Shown one piece after another: positions 9,299-20,505 of a stretch of 64,000 nt of DNA. Origin of the DNA: Stomoxys calcitrans (taxonomy: Eukaryota; Arthropoda; Insecta; Diptera; Muscidae); NCBI RefSeq assembly GCF_963082655.1, contig NC_081552.1, forward strand, positions 129,241,494-129,305,493. The letters are read 5' to 3'. The notes under the pieces are model-generated. The model worked only from the letters and a program-made list of their open reading frames with translations, was not told the origin of the DNA and made no database searches. Position numbers and translations under genes: made by a program. Numbering within the stretch: position 1 is the first letter of the stretch; the number at the start of each line of letters is the position of its first letter.

Positions 9299-11685
9299 TA
9301 GCTGACCCGGGCCCGCTCCGCTGCGCCTTCTTTTACTTTCTATGGAACAAAAGTTTCCTTAGAATGTTTGTTTTCGACAATTAAAGAGCTTTTAGTGAAA
9401 TGCCATGCTACGAAAATAGTATATCGCTTGACTGACAATTTAACAATATAAGTGTCTGTCCGAATCCCATATGATCTTTATTGGTCTACGAATTTAAGTT
9501 TAGATGTAAGGTGTACTCCATTCTTAAAATACTTTATTTCAGCCCGCTACTCTCATGATATCTGATTTAGGGGTGTTTTCGGACGTGAGGTGGTCCCCCA
9601 GGCACTTGGCCGAAATATCAGCATCGTGCTCTTCTTTCAAACAACATTTATTTAAACCCCATATTGTCATTGGTTTAGTGGAGTTTACACGATGAGGCGA
9701 CCCCCAAACACATGGCCCAGAATAGGTTATCAAATTCGTTTTCTAATCTTAAATGCCACATATTGGCATGGTCAAAAAATTTTTACACTTTGGGGGTGTT
9801 TTGGGGAAGGGGGATGCCCTAAATACATGGTCCTACATTTGGATATCAAATTCGTATTCTACTCCCAAATACCTTAATTTGAGTCCCATTTTGCGATGGT
9901 CACAAAAAATTGCTGCTTGTGGGGTATTTTGGGAAAGGGGTTGACCCGCAGAAAATTGGTCCCGAAAGTGGGTATCAATTTTTGCTCTACCCCCCAATAC
10001 CTTTCATTTAAGCTCCACATTGACATGGTCGGTAAATATGCCCGATTTAGGGGTGTTTCGGCGATTGGGGTGGTCCCCCAAACACTAAGCCCGGAAAATA
10101 TATCAGCAACGTGCTCTATTCTCATATATCTATATATCATTTATTTGAACCCCATATTTTGGGCAAGGGGTTGGCCCCCAAAAAATTGGTCTCGAAAGTG
10201 GGTATCAATTCTTGCTCTACCCCCCAATACCTTTTATTTAAGCTGCACATTGACATGGCCGGTATATATGGCCGATTTAGGGGTGTTTTGAGGATTAGAG
10301 TGGTCGCCCAAACACTAAGCCCGGAAAATATATCAGCAACGTGCTCTATTCTCATATATCTATATATCATTTATTTGAACCCCATATTATCATTGCCCTC
10401 AAAATTGGATATGAAATTCGTTTTCTAATCTCATTTAAACTCCTTATTGCAACAATCAGCAAATGTCTGGTTTGGGTTATTGGCCCTAAAAACTATAAAT
10501 ATTTAGTTCCACTCTCCTTACAAACCAAATTGTCTTGGTGAGCAAATACGTCCTATTTGGGGATTGTTATGGTGGGACGCCCCCTAGACAGTTGGTCCCT
10601 AATGTTGATATCGGTAACGTGGTCTACTCCCAAATACCTTTAATTTAAGCCCCATATTTCTATAGTCGGCAAACGTGACCGGCTTGGGGGTGTTTTGGGG
10701 GATGGGCGGCCACTCAGTGAGTTGACCTTGGAAATATATATCGGGTTCGTGTTCCACTCTAAAAACCCTCTTATTTGAGCCTCATATTGCAATAGTCAGC
10801 AAATATTTACTATTTGGAAAGTGTTATGGGGGTGGGTTGGCCCCATAGACACTTTTCCCGAATATTGATATCAGATTCGTGCTTTACTCCCAATGACCTT
10901 TAATTTGAGCCACATATTGCTATGGTCGTAAATTTGTCCCCTTTCGGGGATGTTTTTGGGGAGAGGCTCTCCCCAAACACTTGGTCTCATATTTGGATAC
11001 CAGATTCTAATTCTACACTCAAATACCTTTTATTTAAACCCCATATTCCCATGGTCTGTAAATAAGTCCAGTTTGGGGGGTGTTTTGGGGAAGGGGTCCA
11101 CCCCCCAGAAACGTGGTCCCACATTTGGATATAAGATTCGTATTCTACTCGCAAATACCTTTCATTTGAGTCCCATATTGCCATGATCGGTAAATATGTC
11201 CGATTTAGGGGTGTTTTGGGGGTTGGGTGGTGTTGTGGAGGTGGGGTGGTCCCATAGACACTATTCCCGAATATTGATGTCAGATTTGTGCTTTACACCC
11301 AAAGACCTGTTATTTGAGCCCCATGTGGCTATGGTCGTAAATGTATCCCCTTTGGGGAGAGGTGGCCCCCAAACACTTGGTCTCATATTTGGATATCAGA
11401 TTCTAATTCTACACTCAAATATATGTTTGGTAGGTTTTAGGGTGGGGCGGAACTCCTAGGTACCCCACCCAAAATTTGTATACGTACAATATGAGCGCTT
11501 AAATCGCACCACCCATCACCGAGATCTTGCGTTTCTGAAAATTAGGGTAAGGGGGAGGGTCCGCTCCCCCTTCAGACATCAAAAAATGTGGTACCCTATT
11601 TTCACCACGGGATCATTATGCACCATCAGCCGTTTCTGAGTCTATAAGGAACACACAAACAAACAATTGATTTTTATATATAAAA
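9299..11685 (+). mobile_element. ACTAGCTG-headed element, copy 1 (~2.4 kb)
   Basis: Head ACTAGCTGACCCGGGCCC (9299) follows a TA-rich stretch. The body is ~130-bp monomers with recurring calls such as CAAATACCTTT, TTTGAGCCCCATATTGC, ATGGTC..TAAAT and GGTGTTTTGGGG. The tail is TTTCTGAGTCTATAAGG then (CAAA)n and TTTTTATATATA. Copy 2 is inverted at 23920-25947 and a diverged head and body lie at 26091-27060. No transposase or RT is visible, so it is non-autonomous or structural. The class is unresolved; the head resembles insect repeats beginning TACTAGCTGACCCG, but I cannot name the family. Confidence 0.7.
9930..10386 (+). repeat. 230-bp tandem duplication inside the ACTAGCTG element
   Basis: The segment from AAATTGGTCCCGAAAGTGGG to TATCATTTATTTGAACCCCA recurs 230 bases downstream with few differences (10112 and 10342 start the same CTCATATATCTATATATCAT). 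The repeat shows recent array growth within one element. Confidence 0.8.
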
Positions 11686-11688
11686 AAA

Positions 11689-13161
11689 AACAAGTAAAAG
11701 CGTGCTAAGTTCGGCCGGGCCGAATCTTATATACCCTCCACCATGGATCGCATTTGTCGAGTTCTTTTCCCGGCATCTCTTCTTAGGCAAAAAAGGATAT
11801 AAGAAAAGAGTTGCTCTGCTATTAAAACGATATCAAGATACGGTCCGGTTCGGACCACAATTAAATTATATGTTGGAGACCTGTGTAAAATTTCAGCCAA
11901 TTCGTATAAGAATTGCGCCCATTGGGGCTCACGAAGTAAAATAGAGAGAACGATTTATATGGGATCTGTATCGGGCTATAGACCGATTCAGACCATAATA
12001 AACACGTTTGTTGATGGTCATGAGAGGATCCGTCGTACAAAATTTCAGGCATATCGGATAACAATTGCGACCTCTAGGGGTCAAGAAGTCAAGATCCCAG
12101 ATCGGTTTATATGGCAGCTATATCAGGTTATGAACCGATTTGAACCTTATTTGACACAGTTTTTGAAAGTAAAAATAAAATACGTCATGTAAAATTTCAG
12201 CCAAATCGGATAGGAATTGCGCCCTCTAAAAGCTCAGGAAGTCAAATCCCCAGATCTGTTTATATGACAGCTATGTCAGGTTATGGACCGATTTCAACCA
12301 TACTTGGCACAGTTGTTGGATATCATAACGAAATACTTCGTGCAAAAATTCATTCAAATCGGATAAGAATTGCGCACTCTAGAGGCTCAAGAAGTCAAGA
12401 CCCAAGATCGGTTTATATGGCAGCTATATCAGGTTATGAACCGATTTAAACCATACTTGGCACAGTTGTTGAATATCATAACAAAACACGTCGTGCGAAA
12501 TTCCATTCCATTCGGATAAGAATTGCGCCCTCTACAGGCTCAAGAAGTCAAGACCCAAGATCGGTTTATATGGCAGCTATATCAGGTTATGAACCGATTT
12601 GAACCATACTTGGCACAGTTGAACCATACAAAGCACGTCGTGCAAAATTTCATTCTGATCGGATAAGAATTGCGCACGCTAGAGGCTCAAGAAGTCAAGA
12701 CCCAAGATCGGTTTATATGGCAGCTATATCAGGTTATGAACCGATTTGAACTATACTTGGCACAGTTGTTGGATATCATAACCAAACACGTCGTGCAAAA
12801 TTTCATTCCAATCGGATAAGAATTGCGCACTCTAGAGGCTCAAGAAGTCAAGGCCCAAGATCGGTTTATATGGCAGCTATATCAAAACATGGACCGATAT
12901 GGTCCATTTACAATACCAACCGACCTACACTAATAAGAAGTATTTGTGCAAAATTTGAAGCGGCTAGCTTTACTCCTTCGGAAGTTAGCGTGCTTTCGAC
13001 AGACAGACGGACGGACAGACGGACGGACATGGCTAGATCGATATAAAATGTCACGACGATCAAGAATATATATACTTTATGGGGTCTCAGACGAATATTT
13101 CGAGTAGTTACAATCAGAATGACGAAATTAGTATACCCCCCATCTTATGGTGGAGGGTATA
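11689..13161 (-). mobile_element. HINE family 1 copy b
   Basis: Full-length, hairpin end at left (TTCGGCCGGGCCGAA near 11715) and GTCY microsatellite near 13004-13027, ending ATGGTGGAGGGTATA. Its left 250 bases match copy a with only a few substitutions. Monomers are degenerate; one near 12620 has a short internal deletion. The hairpin end directly abuts the (CAAA)n tail of the ACTAGCTG element. Confidence 0.85.
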
Positions 13162-13164
13162 AAA

Positions 13165-13208
<44 letters not shown>

Positions 13209-13223
13209 AAATTGAATATATAT

Positions 13224-13547
<324 letters not shown>

Positions 13548-13664
13548 GCTTCGTCTCTATGCAGAAAAACTTGTATGTACCAAATTTGACGACGATCGGA
13601 TGAAAATTACGACCTGTAGTTTGTACACATATTAACATTGACAGACGGACGGACAGACAGACAG

Positions 13665-13691
13665 ACCTGCGTGACAGACGGTCACGCAGGT
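13665..13691. repeat. 11-bp stem hairpin in the GTCY tract
   Basis: ACCTGCGTGAC, loop AGACG, GTCACGCAGGT: a perfect GC-containing hairpin directly after the GACAGACAGACAG microsatellite. Confidence 0.85.
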
Positions 13692-14030
13692 CGGACTTAG
13701 CTAAATCGAATCAGAAAGTGATTCAAAGTCGATTGGTATACTTTTCATTGGGTCTATCTCACTTCCTTTTTTGTGTTACAAATAAATTCACTAAGTTATA
13801 ATACCCTGTACCACAATAGTGGTGTAGGCTATAATTATTCCGGTATTGGTTTAAAGTGTTGTCACTTTTGCAATTTTCCTCACTAGTAACAGAGTACTAC
13901 TTTTCCGCCTATTCTTAGCCAACTTCTCGCCGACTTAAGACAGAACAGAATACCCAGCTTAAGGCAGGTACTACGTTAGCTTTCGCTATATTTTTCGCCA
14001 ATTACGCTTTTTCAGATAATTCATTTTAAA

Positions 14031-15727
14031 CAAAACAAGTAAAAGCGTGCTAAGTTCGGCCGGGCCGAATCTTATATACCCTCCACCATGGAGCGCAGTT
14101 GTCGAGTTCTTTTCCCGACATCTCTTCTTAGGCAAAAAGTGATATAAGAAAAGATTTGCTCTGCTATTGGAGCGATATAAAGATATGATCCGGTTTAGAC
14201 CACAATTAAATTACATGTTGGAGACCTGTGTAGAATGTCAGCCAATTCGAGTAAGAATTGCGCCCTTTGGGGGCTCAAAAAGTAAAATAGAGAGATCGAT
14301 TTATATGGGAGCTGTATCGGGCTATAAACAGATTTAGACCATAACAAAAACGTATGTTGATGGTCAAGAGAGGATCCATCGTACAAAATTTCAGGCAAAT
14401 CGGATAATAATTGCGACTTCTAGAGGCTCAAGAAGTCAAGATCCCAGATCGGTTTATATGGCAGCTATATCAGGTTATGAACCGATTTAAACCTTATTTG
14501 ACACAGTGGTTGAAAGAAAAAATAAAAAATAAAAAACGTCATGCAAAATTTCAGCCAAATCAGGTAGGAATTGCGCCCTCTAGAAGCTCAAGAAGTCAAG
14601 TCCCCAGATCTGTTTATATGACAGCTATATCAGTTTATGAGCCGATTTGAACCATTTTTGGCACACTTGTTGGATATCATAAAAAAAACATGTCGTGCAA
14701 AATTTCATTCCAATCTGATAAGAATTGCGCACTTTAGAGGCTTAAGAAGTCAAGACCCAAGATCGGTTTATATGGCAGCTATATCAGGTTATAGACCGAT
14801 TAGGACCATACTTGGCACAGTTGTTAAATATCATAACAAAACAAGTCGTGCAAAATTTCATTATAATCGGGTAAGAATTGCGCACTCTAGAGGCTTAAGA
14901 AGTCAAGACCCAAGATCGGTTTAAATGGCAGCTATATCAGGTTATGGACCGATTAGGACCAAACTTGGCACAGTTGTTGAATATCATAAGAAAACACGTC
15001 GTGCAAAATTTCATGCCAATCGGATAAGAATTGCGCACTTTAGAGGTTCAAGAATTCAAGACCCAAGATCGGTTTATATGGCAGCTATATCAGATTATGG
15101 ACCGATTTGAACCATATTTAGCACAGTTGTTGGATATCATAACAGAACACGTCGTGCCAAAATTCATTCAAATCGGATAAGAATTGGGCTCTCTAGAGGC
15201 TCAAGAAGTCAAGACCCAAGATCGGTTTATATGGCAGCTATATCAAAACATGGACCGATTTGAACCATACTTAGCACAGTTGTTGGACATCATAACAAAA
15301 CACGTCGTGCAAAATTTCGTGCCAATCGGATAAGAATTGGGCACTTTAGAGGCTCAAGAAGTCAAGACCCAAGATCGGTTTATATGGCAGCTATATCAAA
15401 ACATGGACCGATATGGCCCATTTACAATACCAACCGACCTACACCAATAAGAAGTATTTGTGCAAAATTTCAAGCGGCTAGCTTTACTCCTTCGGAAGTT
15501 AGCGTGCTTTCGACAGACAGACGGACGGACGGACGGACGGACGGACGGACGGACGGACGGACGGACGGACGGACGGACGGACAGACGGACGGACATGGCT
15601 AGATCGACATAAAATTTCACGACGATCAAGAATATATATACTTTATGGGGTCTCAGACGAATATTTCGAGTAGTTACAAACAGAATGACGAAATTAGTAT
15701 ACCCCCCATCTTATGGTGGAGGGTATA
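14031..15727 (-). mobile_element. HINE family 1 copy c (longest, ~1.7 kb)
   Basis: Complete architecture: hairpin at left (near 14060), about eight monomers of ~150 bp, GTCY tract 15513-15594, conserved ATATATACTTTATGGGGTCT block and terminal ATGGTGGAGGGTATA. It carries more monomers and a longer microsatellite than copies a and b, so both sections vary in repeat number between copies. Confidence 0.85.
15513..15594 (+). repeat. (GGAC)n microsatellite
   Basis: About 20 tandem tetramers GGAC with flanking GACAGACAG inside HINE copy c, the longest simple GGAC run in the window. Confidence 0.9.
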
Positions 15728-16304
15728 AAAGGTGGCTGATTTCATTCAGTAGGACATTCCGTCATTACTTATGGTAAACTTTTCAATGGTGAAAAAGGAA
15801 CTAGTACCAGCCTTTAAGAGAAAATTCCATTAATTTTTGTCTCTAGCAAATTTTGTCATTAAAAACATTGTCAATAACCTCAAAAAGACAATTTTAATAT
15901 TGTTTTTGGAAAAAAATTTCAAAAAATTCCTTTGGAACATTTTTTTAAATGTTGTCTTTAGCCAAACAATATTGAGGGGACCGGCCATAGGCCAAATTTT
16001 GTCTCTAGAAAAATTTTATTGAAATTTTGTCATTAAAAATAATTTCATTAAAATTTCATCTTTTAATTAAATTTAATTTAAATTTAATTTTAATTTAAAT
16101 TTAAATTTAATTTAAAATTAATTTAATTTAATTCTGTGTTCAGAAAATAATTTATTAAAATTTTGTTAATAAAAAAAATTTTAATAAAAAAACATAAATT
16201 TTGTCTTTAGAAAAAAATCATGAAAATTTTGTCTTTAGAAAATATAGAATAGAAAAAATTCCTATGGAATTGTTTTGATCTTTTGTGTTTAGAAACGTGT
16301 ATTA
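15728..16304. repeat. AT-rich degenerate TTTTGTCTTTAGAAAA repeats
   Basis: Loose units with AAATTTTGTCTTTAGAAAA and AAATTTCATT, plus a low-complexity (AATTTAAATTT) patch near 16070-16130. Nothing coding is supported. This follows a HINE end, as does the similar tract at 33607. Confidence 0.55.
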
Positions 16305-16500
16305 GAGGGTGCTGTATCAGGTTATGAACAGATTATTATCATACTTGTCACAGTTGTTGGAAGTCTAAACAAACTACTTCGTGCTTAATTTCAGGCAAAT
16401 CAAGAATATATATACTTTGTTGAGCCTCAGATCAATTTTTCGATGAGTAACAAACGCAATGACAAAATAAGCATACCCCCATCCTATGGTGGAGGGTATA
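16305..16500 (-). mobile_element. HINE family 1 fragment with internal deletion
   Basis: One monomer (GCTGTATCAGGTTATGAACA) is joined directly to the conserved AAGAATATATATACTTTGT block and the end ATGGTGGAGGGTATA. The GTCY microsatellite and the hairpin end are missing. Confidence 0.75.
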
Positions 16501-16504
16501 CAAA

Positions 16505-17270
16505 TATGGGTAAGCATTTTGGCCATTAGCAATATAGTATTTTCTCTGGAGGAAAAAGGTTTAAAAGTGGTCGCGTATCTTGATGACGTGACTATTGTGG
16601 TTAGGGGGAAGTCTCCAAGCACTTTTAGAGTAATACCTTAGGTAGCTCGACGTACGACGGCGAAGTGAGTCTTGACGTACATCCGTCTAAGAACGAAGTT
16701 GTTTTTTACAGCAAGGGAAACAAGCTTCCCAAAGTGGCACCTGTCTCCTTGGAAGGAGAGAATGTTCGAAAACACCTGGAAGATTTGCTGGACAGGAAAT
16801 TGAACTTTAAATCTAATATTTTGGAAAGTGCAAGATAGGCAACTCTTGCCTCATATACCTGCAAGAGAGCCATTGGCAAATGTTGAGTGTTTAAACCACG
16901 TTGGGTATTTAAACTACGTTGGGTGTTATAACCACGGTATATACTGCAGTTATCAGACATATTATGCTATATGAGGTAGAAATCTGTTGGACGGCACTAC
17001 TATTCAATTCTCAGCCGCATCCAAAGGATGGCTTGTTTGAGCAACACAGCCGCACTGAGGACGACACCATCTGATGCACTGAATTTAATGCTACACCTAA
17101 TGCCTCTGTACATTGCGTTAGAATAGAAGTTACATAGACTTCTATATGAATGGTTCCAAATTAGACGACCAAGTAGGCATTGAGGTGTACTCTGAAAAAC
17201 TAGGAGTGTGGAGTGTGTGTATATAGCATACATCCTTGCAATTAAAGAAGTGGGGAAATGGCGTAGATAT
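16505..17270 (+). mobile_element. LINE family A copy 3 (RT to RNase H fragment)
   Basis: Begins within the RT palm: ISNIVFSLEEKGLKVVAYLDDVTIV, with the catalytic box read as YLDD at 16576-16587. Later come the SFPKWHLSPW segment and part of the RNase H region with SYIDFYMNGSKLDDQ (TDGS is altered to MNGS). It stops near 17270 at sequence I do not recognise, ahead of LINE C. Stops and deletions throughout. Confidence 0.7.
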
Positions 17271-17459
17271 GGCACAGGTCCGATTATGACCCCTGTCAAG
17301 GTACTCATCGACCTCTTATCGAACGCCAGCAACTCCCTCGTGCTCCTCAGGTCGATGACTGGCCATAGCGCCTTCGCAGTCATGGACAAAAATTTGCAAT
17401 GTGTTGGTGATATACTGCAGCACAATGTTATGTTTCTTTTATGACTTCTACTATGTGTT

Positions 17460-17886
17460 GTTGTTGCTGTTGTAGTAGCTTGTTTTGTTCTATCTTTCGT
17501 CTGCTTGATTCTGATGAACCTGGGGAGGTGAATTTCTTCAGGTAAATGGGCGGCGGTCGTTCTCCAAGGACCTCATTCACCCGGTAGCTATTTAATGCAT
17601 CTGCTACCGTTTCTGCATGTGTTCTGAGGTTCTCTCTTGAGCGCTGAACCTCAGGTTCTAGATTAAGGCTTCTGGGTGGTGGATACCTATCCACAAGATG
17701 ACGATTTGAATGGACTCTGCGATAACATCCCAAAAGATATTGCTTAGACAACAAGTAGTAAAGTCTTCGCACGGGTAGGGTCTTTGTCTCCTGATGGAGG
17801 TGGTCCACGTAAGAACTGAGCTGAGAACAGCTCGTTGCAGTTCGAAGAGCGTCATTCTGACAGATCTGAATATTTTTCCACGGCAT
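17460..17886 (-). pseudogene. LINE C C-terminal region
   Basis: Open frame with QICQNDALRTATSCSQLSS, VDHLHQETKTLPVRRLYYLL and PPPRSLNLEPEV, the conserved region after the RT domain in Jockey-like elements (function poorly known). It runs into Gln-rich codons from the CAACAG tail. Supported by recall of the family pattern, not by a search. Confidence 0.6.
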
Positions 17887-18035
17887 GCCGCAGAACTGAT
17901 GAGATCACACTGGTGTTGCAAAACTTACCACAGATCGGCCAATTGCTTTGTGAGTGTCAACAAGGTTTCTTTGTCAGCACCCCAAGTACTGTCGGCAAGT
18001 GACTTGGGGACCTCGTTTCTACTTTTGACTTTATC

Positions 18036-18443
18036 TCAATTTGCGAAAGTGACACCAAGTATTTTGCGACATTTGATGGTTTGTATGGATGATATCACGG
18101 GGATATCATGATGATCACCCCGTCTTGGGAATCTCACAGTTTCACTGTACGTTGTTTCCTTTATTATCCCTAAATTCCAAATGACTGGAGACCCCACAGA
18201 TAATTCGCGACCTGGCGTTTCAGGCCTCCGTATTGGCGATATCCTCGGTCTGTACGACTCCCCAAACTCGGGATCTTTCCAAGCTTCAGTAGCGGGGTCA
18301 CTCTGACCATCTTCCAGATATCGGTTACTATGAGAATGTTCAAAGACAGGTTGAGGACAGTTGTAAGGTACTCGACTCCAAGTTGATCCAGATCCTTCAT
18401 CCAAAGCCCAACGCCTTGGATGACTTGGCGCCACGGATGACAT
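18036..18443 (-). pseudogene. LINE C reverse transcriptase finger fragment
   Basis: One frame (18400-18170) gives LDQLGVEYLTTVLNLSLN followed by ILIVTDIWKMVRVTPLLKLG, the pre-palm RT block common in Jockey-like LINEs. The neighbouring frame continues with FGESYRPRISPIRRP, where the usual motif is GESYRPISLL. A frameshift separates them and the catalytic palm is missing. Confidence 0.7.
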
Positions 18444-18877
18444 TCATAACTTCGCCCTCGGTAAATTGTGATGGCTGTTCTTCGGCACGGAGATCACGGA
18501 CACTAAGAATGACTCTCCGCCTAGCCCTGTCATTCTCGGGATGCACATAAATTAATGGCTAAACAAACTGGAACACCTCTTCAGATCAGTCAAAGTAACG
18601 TCGCCAAAAGTGACTGAGGTTCTGTTGTCCTGTCTCCCGTCTATCTAAGTTACATAGCTCCAAGTGTTCCAGCCACAAATTCCGCATATGTTCGTTGACT
18701 TCCCTGATAATTTCCAGATTCAGCTCGCTGATTCTGGCGTTAGTAGGGTTCCTGCAACGAATCCAATCACTCTCGTCTGCGAGTACTACTAAGGATGTCG
18801 CAAAATTTACTCTCCGCAATTAGTACGCGGCGATTATTGTACTCTCTGAAGCCGACCTAATCGACCTTGTTTTGATC

Positions 18878-19083
18878 CGAAGCTCAGAGGTTATGAAGTC
18901 GGGTGGTCGGTCGATGGTGAGAATTATAGGGAGGTGGTATGATCCCAAAGAAATGACGGCTTGCCAAAAATGACGGCTTCCGAAGCTCGAAGGTTATGAA
19001 GTCGGATGGTCGGTCGACGGCGAGAATTATAGGGAGGTGGTATGATCCCAAAGAAATGAGGGCTTGCCAGGTTACGTCACTCA
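18878..19083. repeat. ~103-bp tandem duplication in LINE C
   Basis: CGAAGCTC..AGGTTATGAAGTCGG starts at 18878 and again at 18981. Both units carry GAGAATTATAGGGAGGTGGT and differ by a handful of substitutions, so the duplication is moderately old or the copies have decayed. Confidence 0.85.
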
Positions 19084-19583
19084 GGAGATCAGGGGAAGCA
19101 ATGGAAATGTCTTGCGAGCTGCTACACCTCCTTGTAAACCTCATTAACCGTGCAAAACGTGGAGCCTTCAATCTGCTCTGCCAAAGCTATGTCTCGCTGG
19201 TCGTTACCTAGGGGAGAATGCCATGAAACATGATGCGCATTAAAGTCTCCTAGAACCAGACGATGTGGCCAGACACTAGCCCACTTATGTCGGGCTTGTA
19301 AGCTTAGGCATTAACTGGGTCACAACTACCAACCGGCGGTATGTACACGTTGTATAGCTCTATCTCGGCACTCCATGTTGGGGTCACTAGCGCTAGACGC
19401 AGGCGAGATGAGTCTATACTGCACAGAATGATGTATCACGAAGGTCAAACTCTCACGATCCTTACGCAGCACATCGTATCCGTGGCAACTGTGTAGGCTG
19501 GCTCTAACCAATATGTTCTTCGGACTCATAAAATACACTATCTCGTTGATCTTGCCCCGTTGACCATTGCAATTTAATTGCAA
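18884..19583 (-). pseudogene. LINE C endonuclease pseudogene
   Basis: The N-terminus reads MQLNCNGQRGKINEIVYFM (LxxNxNGLRGK type, the first catalytic Asn of the fold), then GYDVLRKDRESLTFVIHHSV. Near 19060-18960 is DVTWQALISLGSYHLPIIL, where the usual SDHLPI motif has become SYHLPI, so the catalytic Asp is replaced by Tyr. A ~103-bp tandem duplication (18878-19083) repeats part of this region. The original enzyme would nick target DNA. Confidence 0.7.
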
Positions 19584-19782
19584 GAAAAATACACTTCCCG
19601 GTACTGTTCCGGCAATATTGGGGCTGGGGTGCTGCTGTTACTTATGCTGCCGCACGGGAGAGGTCGGAGGGGTCATAATGTTCGACGATGACGACGTCTG
19701 CGACCCACTGCTATCTATGTTCGCACAGCACCTTGCAACATATCCAGTGTGATCATACTCGTAGTGACATAAGGCCAGAGCA

Positions 19783-20125
19783 CGGTGTACTCTTAAAACT
19801 TGAACTGGTGATATCGAGAAGGTTACCCGACCACTGCATCGTGTATCAAACTGTGAGGGCTGTGGAGGAAGAAGAGTCTATAGGAAAACTTCTGTGTGTA
19901 TGTCCCGCACTAGCAGTCAGAAGGAGTTCCACGTTTAGGTTCTCATTTCTTTGAGAACCTGTCTGATTAAGCGGATGTGAACATTCGCAAGTTGATGGGC
20001 TCTTTAAAGCGATCTGGATGGTTCAACGGTAGGAATTAGGAGGCATAATCCTTCTCCTGTTTCTGTGGCATCACAATACACAACAAATCTAAAAGAGTCT
20101 GATGGCTGTCACTTAAACCTAACAT
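19783..20125 (+). mobile_element. LINE family A 3' fragment
   Basis: Matches copy 4: LELVISRRLPDHCIVYQ (RNase H region), then an internal jump to VEEEESIGKLLCVCPALAV and a 3' untranslated tail with GGATGTGAACATTCGCAAGT, GATCTGGATGGTTCAACGGT and a terminal TTAAACCTAACATAAC. Part of the RNase H overlaps sequence also present at 17.2 kb, so this is probably a different copy from copy 3. Confidence 0.7.
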
Positions 20126-20129
20126 AACT

Positions 20130-20330
20130 ATGCTAAAGTCGTCTTACAGCTCGTACGCTTCATGGGTAATAAGACGCCGATACTATCCATAAACGCAAAC
20201 CGAGCCATTCATTTTACGAAAATTCTTTCTCTAAAACACTCTTAGGACTAATGTCGATCGTTTCGGTTATGGCGATGCCGAGGTAGATAAAGTTGATGAC
20301 TATCGCAATGTTGTTGTTCCCAACTTACTT
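20130..20330 (-). pseudogene. Possible RTE-type RT C-terminal remnant
   Basis: The minus strand encodes VGNNNIAIVINFIYLGIAIT then ETIDISPKSVLEKEF, similar in layout to the NFxYLGSxI region after the RT palm of RTE/BovB LINEs. It breaks into stops after about 40 residues. It is short, so assignment is tentative. Confidence 0.4.
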
Positions 20331-20339
20331 ATCTTGGCT

Positions 20340-20495
20340 ATATTTGTGAGGTATCCTGCCATGTTAAGACTTCTCTACCAAGTAGTGTCGCTATGCAGCA
20401 AGCCATTCGGACTCGACATAAAAAGGTGGTCCTTATCATTGAGCTTACAATTTAATCGGAGTGCAATCATTAACATGAGATGTTCATGGGAAAAT
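20340..20495 (+). mobile_element. 5'-truncated SINE, 63.0-kb family
   Basis: Aligns with the 3' half of the SINE at 63007-63321: ATTTGTGAGGTA, GCCATTCGGACTCG, AAAAAGGTGGTCCTTATCAT and ATGTTCATGGG. It lacks the tRNA-like head. Diverged by many substitutions. Confidence 0.75.
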
Positions 20496-20505
20496 AAGTA
20501 GTATA

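Larger units (their letters stand above)
17455..19720 (-). mobile_element. LINE family C (Jockey-like), 5' to 3' on minus
   Basis: Endonuclease near 19600-18880, RT pieces 18443-18040, C-terminal region 17886-17460, ending with a CAACAGCAACAACAACAC tail as seen at the 3' ends of several fly LINEs. Most of the RT palm between about 18040 and 17900 is deleted. It lies between two LINE A fragments (16505-17270 and 19783-20125). Clade placement as Jockey-like is inference from the RT motif NLSLNILIVTDIWK. Confidence 0.75.

Noticed and set aside
17270..17455. Possible additional coding segment (VIDLRSTRELLAFDKRSMST on minus)
   Set aside because: It is short, matches no motif I know, and lies at the junction of LINE A and LINE C fragments; left unassigned.
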